Notes under the pieces: model-generated
The model's database searches: none
What the model saw: only the letters and a program-made list of their open reading frames with translations
What the model was told of the DNA's origin: nothing
Program-made: the position numbers and the translations under genes
Part shown: piece after piece, positions 19,544 to 21,424 of the stretch
Position numbering within the stretch: the first letter of the stretch is position 1
How the letters are laid out: every line of letters starts with the position of its first letter
Assembly: GCA_003427395.1 (NCBI GenBank)
Contig: BFEA01000254.1
Coordinates: forward strand, 971,633 to 993,056
DNA length: 21,424 bases
Origin: Chara braunii
Lineage: Eukaryota > Streptophyta > Charophyceae > Charales > Characeae
Direction of reading: 5' to 3'

Positions 19544-20044
19544 CTAAGCACGACGTTGGCGAGAGAGCTCAGCGTAGTGGCGGTCGAGGACGGCGGTGTA
19601 AGGGCATTGCGAGGAGGTATGACAGTCCTGGCGGCAGCGCAAACACCCACATCGGCCCAAAATGGTCACGCGGTCCTCAGCGGAAAGGACACCGCAAGGA
19701 GGGACAAAGCCCTGAAGGAGGTCCTCCTGAGGGACCTCGGGGGGTGTTGCGCCATCATGACTAGAGCGGCTGCGTGCCCTGGAGAGGGTGGAGAGGGTGA
19801 GCTGGAGGCGCTCCGCCATAGGGAGAGTAGAGTCCTCCAGGTGGTAGTGGACGGCTTCGCAGAGGTGGAGGTCGTCGTTGTGGTCACACTCAGGGGATAG
19901 TGGGGCAACAATGTCCTGCTCACCATACTCGAGCACGCTAAAGTGGTGCGAGAAGTGGCGGCCCTGCTGCTTGGAACGGCGAGGGCGACCGCGGAAAGGA
20001 GAACGGCACTGGGAAGTGTCGTGAGAGGAGGGGGCGTTGTCGGG
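19544..20044 (-). pseudogene. Gag C-terminal part with two zinc-knuckle units
   Basis: The frame reads from about 20044 down to the stop at 19544. An intact knuckle CLRCRQDCHTSSQC (CX2CX4HX4C) lies near 19596-19637. An upstream unit CPDNAPSSHDTSQC has the same spacing, but the second Cys is Asn. Between them is an Arg-rich stretch (FRGRPRRSKQQGR) and an acidic segment. Zinc knuckles bind element RNA for packaging. The upstream gag domain is lost at about 20045, where an inverted repeat begins. Confidence 0.7.
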
Positions 20045-20070
20045 GCAAATACCCTGACAAGGGTATTTGC
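20045..20070. repeat. 10-bp perfect inverted repeat at the gag break
   Basis: GCAAATACCC (20045-20054), loop TGACAA, GGGTATTTGC (20061-20070). The gag reading ends here and the sequence character changes to AT-richer, palindrome-rich DNA. Confidence 0.8.
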
Positions 20071-20404
20071 AGGAAATTTTAAACGTCGGACGTTGTCCGA
20101 CTCTTTCGTTGCATTAAAGGAGTTGATGAGACTGACGTTTGCCAAAAGTTTATTCAGACCAGACCTATGACTAGGAAGTTAAAATTTTAGACTTTGGTCC
20201 GGACGCGTCTGACGTCCGGAAATAACGATATTTTAATTTCGCTAAAGCCGCAAAAGCATGCAGACGTCTAGAATTTGAGTTAGATTATTCTGCAGGTGCA
20301 ATAGGTGGTTGTGTCGTGTGTGTGGCTGTGGCATGCGCGCCGTGCCGTCAGACAGTTGTCGTCTTAACGGCAGATTGGCTCGCCAGCAACAGGGCCCTAC
20401 ATAA
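20071..20404. other. Unassigned palindrome-rich sequence
   Basis: No gene. Short inverted repeats such as GTCGGACGTTGTCCGAC (about 20085-20101) and CCGGACGCGTCTGACGTCCGG (about 20200-20220, imperfect) occur. Confidence 0.35.
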
Positions 20405-20482
20405 GGCTGCAGATCTGCGCGCAGGGCTGCACGATCGCGAGCAAGGCCGCAGGACCGCAAGCGGGTCTGCACGACCACAGGT
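20405..20482. repeat. Degenerate tandem repeat, about 20-bp unit, four copies
   Basis: Units start GGCTGCAGATC, GGGCTGCACGATC, GGCCGCAGGACC and GGGTCTGCACGACC, all built on G-CTGCA-GA-CGCA. Origin unknown. Confidence 0.5.
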
Positions 20483-20546
20483 AAGTAGTGCCTGTAGGGC
20501 CGCAGACAGACAGAGCCTGCGAAGCTACGGCATGGGGGCAGAAGTG

Positions 20547-20609
20547 ACTGGGCAACTCTTCATATAGAAGAGCAGCTCCTATCACTGTTGTGATAGGAGC
20601 TAGCCCAGT
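20547..20609. other. Three-way-junction foldback
   Basis: The outer stem ACTGGGC/GCCCAGT (20547-20553 with 20603-20609) encloses two perfect hairpins: CTCTTC-ATATA-GAAGAG (20556-20572) and a 12-bp stem AGCTCCTATCAC with loop TGTT (20574-20601). Only four bases are unpaired at the junction. Confidence 0.75.
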
Positions 20610-20746
20610 TGGTTATGACAGCAGACTACAACTTGACTGATACCGGGGGTGCTTGCTCCTTTTTGGAGCAGCCCAATGTACCCAAGCGCGGCCGATCTCG
20701 GTCGTCCGATCATAAGATCTTGCGGCTGAGATCAGCGGCGCGATGG

Positions 20747-20807
20747 TAGCATGGCCCCTACGCAAGGATGACACGCATAAATCGAGAATCGGTCCGAATT
20801 TCTTTTT
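20747..20807 (+). pseudogene. U6 snRNA 3'-half pseudogene
   Basis: TAGCATGGCCCCTACGCAAG, then GATGACACGCATAAATCGAG, then AATCGGTCCGAATTTCTTTTT follow the 3' half of plant U6 snRNA almost base for base (from memory; the differences I see are G-to-A after CCCCT and a few near the 3' end). U6 is the catalytic RNA of the spliceosome. The 5' half, including the ACAGAGA box and central stem, is replaced by unrelated sequence, so it cannot function as U6. The T run looks like the RNA polymerase III terminator. Confidence 0.8.
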
Positions 20808-20900
20808 CGATCCCGACAGGGATCGAACTCGGATCTGTATTTCAAAAGTTCGTGGGTGAGCCCACGAACGTAGCATGACCGTTGGCATAAGCCAACAGGA
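20808..20900 (-). ncRNA. tRNA-like segment antisense to the U6 fragment
   Basis: On the minus strand GAGTTCGATCCC (plus about 20818-20829) fits an RNA polymerase III B box/T-loop. Upstream are a 9-bp hairpin with loop CTCA (plus 20849-20870) and GGCTTATGCCAACGG, weakly A-box-like. A second 7-bp palindrome (CGATCCC-GACA-GGGATCG) overlaps the T-loop. Stems do not make a standard cloverleaf. It shares a GAAATAC-GA series with 5240-5345. Confidence 0.4.

Positions 20901-20907
<7 letters not shown>

Positions 20908-20936
<29 letters not shown>
20908..20936. repeat. Poly(A) tract
   Basis: 29 A following GGAAAATCTT. It may be the tail of a plus-strand retroposon that includes the U6 fragment. Confidence 0.9.
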
Positions 20937-20938
<2 letters not shown>

Positions 20939-20945
20939 AATAGAA

Positions 20946-20959
20946 ATTGATTGATTGTC

Positions 20960-21011
<52 letters not shown>
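20946..21011. repeat. (TTGA)n microsatellite
   Basis: About 16 TTGA/GATT units with one TCATGA interruption near 20958. Confidence 0.95.
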
Positions 21012-21014
<3 letters not shown>

Positions 21015-21019
21015 AAGAA

Positions 21020-21021
<2 letters not shown>

Positions 21022-21053
<32 letters not shown>
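21022..21053. repeat. Poly(A) tract
   Basis: 32 A following AATAAAGAAAT. The AATAAA at 21011-21016 resembles a polyadenylation signal, so this could be a second retroposon tail. Confidence 0.9.
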
Positions 21054-21054
<1 letters not shown>

Positions 21055-21323
21055 ACTAACAAAAGGAAGGCGCCATGTGGCGCGACCAGAAAAAACGGGG
21101 ACTTACAATCCCCACAAACGATTGCAGGCGCCCGTGATAACGGGCAGCCGTTTCATCCCAGGTACGGTGGTTTCCTTTTTTGTTTCTTTTTGTTTCTTTT
21201 TTTTTCTTTTTTTCTAGATTCTTAGATTTTAGATTTTTCTTAGATTTAGTTTAGATTTTTTTTCTTTCTTTCTTTCCGTCTTCTTTGTTTTTCCGTTGGA
21301 ACAGCCGTTCGTCTCGAACGAAC
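21054..21323. other. Unassigned sequence with serial short hairpins
   Basis: GCGCCATGTGGCGC, GGGGACTTACAATCCCC and GCCCGTGATAACGGGC (about 21070-21147) are three successive hairpins. A T-rich tract follows to about 21290, then CGAACGAACTCGAACGAACG. No gene is recognised. Confidence 0.4.
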
Positions 21324-21400
21324 TCGAACGAACGGGGGATGGAACTGCGCCAGACTGTTTCGTTGGAGTTTCACCAACTCATCAAGAGGCTGAACCCCGA
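21324..21400 (-). ncRNA. Hammerhead ribozyme 4 (inverted copy, degenerate)
   Basis: On the minus strand TTGATGA (plus 21379-21385) takes the place of CTGATGA, the same C3-to-U change as copy 2. Stem II GTTGG/CCAAC is perfect around loop TGAAACT, and GAAA is at plus 21358-21361. The stem III side reads TGGC in place of TGTC, so the cleavage triplet is lost. GGGGTTCAGCCTC upstream is the same stem I leader as copies 2 and 3. It is cut off from the rest of its unit by the window edge. Confidence 0.7.
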
Positions 21401-21424
21401 CAGTCAGCCTCTGCGCCTGTATCT

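Larger units (their letters stand above)
15320..20044 (-). mobile_element. Ty3/gypsy chromovirus, decayed
   Basis: The minus strand carries, in order, gag zinc knuckles, aspartic protease, RT, RNase H, integrase and chromodomain, the layout of a chromovirus. Frames change near 19500, 19050, 17700 and 16500, and stops interrupt RT and integrase, so no full polyprotein can be made. The N-terminal part of gag is missing beyond about 20045. No LTR pair could be defined, and flanking sequence at the gag break is different in character. Confidence 0.88.

Noticed and set aside
20120-20140. Plus-strand TTGATGAGACTGACG as a hammerhead core
   Set aside because: No GAAA follows, and the bases around it do not form stem I or stem III.
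20645-20672. GTGCTTGCTCC-TTTTT-GGAGCA hairpin resembling a U6 5' stem-loop
   Set aside because: The distance to the U6 3' half is about twice that in U6, and the central U6 bases are missing. Plant U6 also starts with a different stem.
21070-21147. Three serial hairpins, the middle with a 7-base loop like an anticodon arm
   Set aside because: There is no acceptor stem pairing, no A or B box, and loop sizes do not fit a tRNA.

Overview
The window looks like transposon-dense nuclear DNA of a plant-lineage eukaryote, and I see no intact host gene. The lineage rests on three things: tRNA-iMet-type primer binding sites typical of plant LTR elements, a chromodomain Ty3/gypsy element, and a U6 snRNA 3' half that closely resembles land-plant U6. 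The gag and linker wording also resembles, from memory, retroelements of the charophyte alga Chara braunii. That species call is inference, not proven here.

Layout. 1-83 is the leader of a minus-strand LTR element that lies mostly left of the window. Its LTR starts at 84 and carries a near-perfect hairpin. 837-2125 is a complete LTR of a plus-strand Ty3/gypsy element with perfect 9-bp inverted termini, followed by a primer binding site (2128-2139), a leader, and a decayed gag (3009-4535) plus gag-pol linker that breaks off near 5057. 5108-7480 holds a tRNA-like fragment, an Asn-rich open frame over a CAA repeat, a long CT microsatellite and unassigned sequence. 7482-7908 is a PIF/Harbinger (Tourist-type) MITE with TAA target duplication and a central hairpin.

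8216-9101 is an array of three related units, each with a type I hammerhead ribozyme fold. The third has a complete catalytic core, and a fourth copy lies inverted at the right end (21324-21400). A second diverged LTR of the left-edge family starts at 10047. 10729-13745 is a decayed Penelope-like retroelement in which a GIY-YIG endonuclease precedes the reverse transcriptase, the permuted domain order described for the Chlamys clade. Hammerhead ribozymes are known companions of Penelope-like elements, so the array and this element may be parts of one system, though other insertions now lie between them.

15320-20044 on the minus strand is a decayed chromovirus: gag zinc knuckles, aspartic protease, RT, RNase H with an unusual Pro-rich insert, integrase and chromodomain. 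20045-21424 is a patchwork of inverted repeats, a three-way-junction fold, the U6 3' half followed by a tRNA-like antisense segment, poly(A) tracts and a GATT repeat.

The coding elements are all inactivated by frameshifts and stops, many of which look like C-to-T or G-to-A transitions. The most interesting content is RNA-level: the hammerhead array near a permuted Penelope element, the LTR hairpin with a compensatory change, and the U6/tRNA-like composite.
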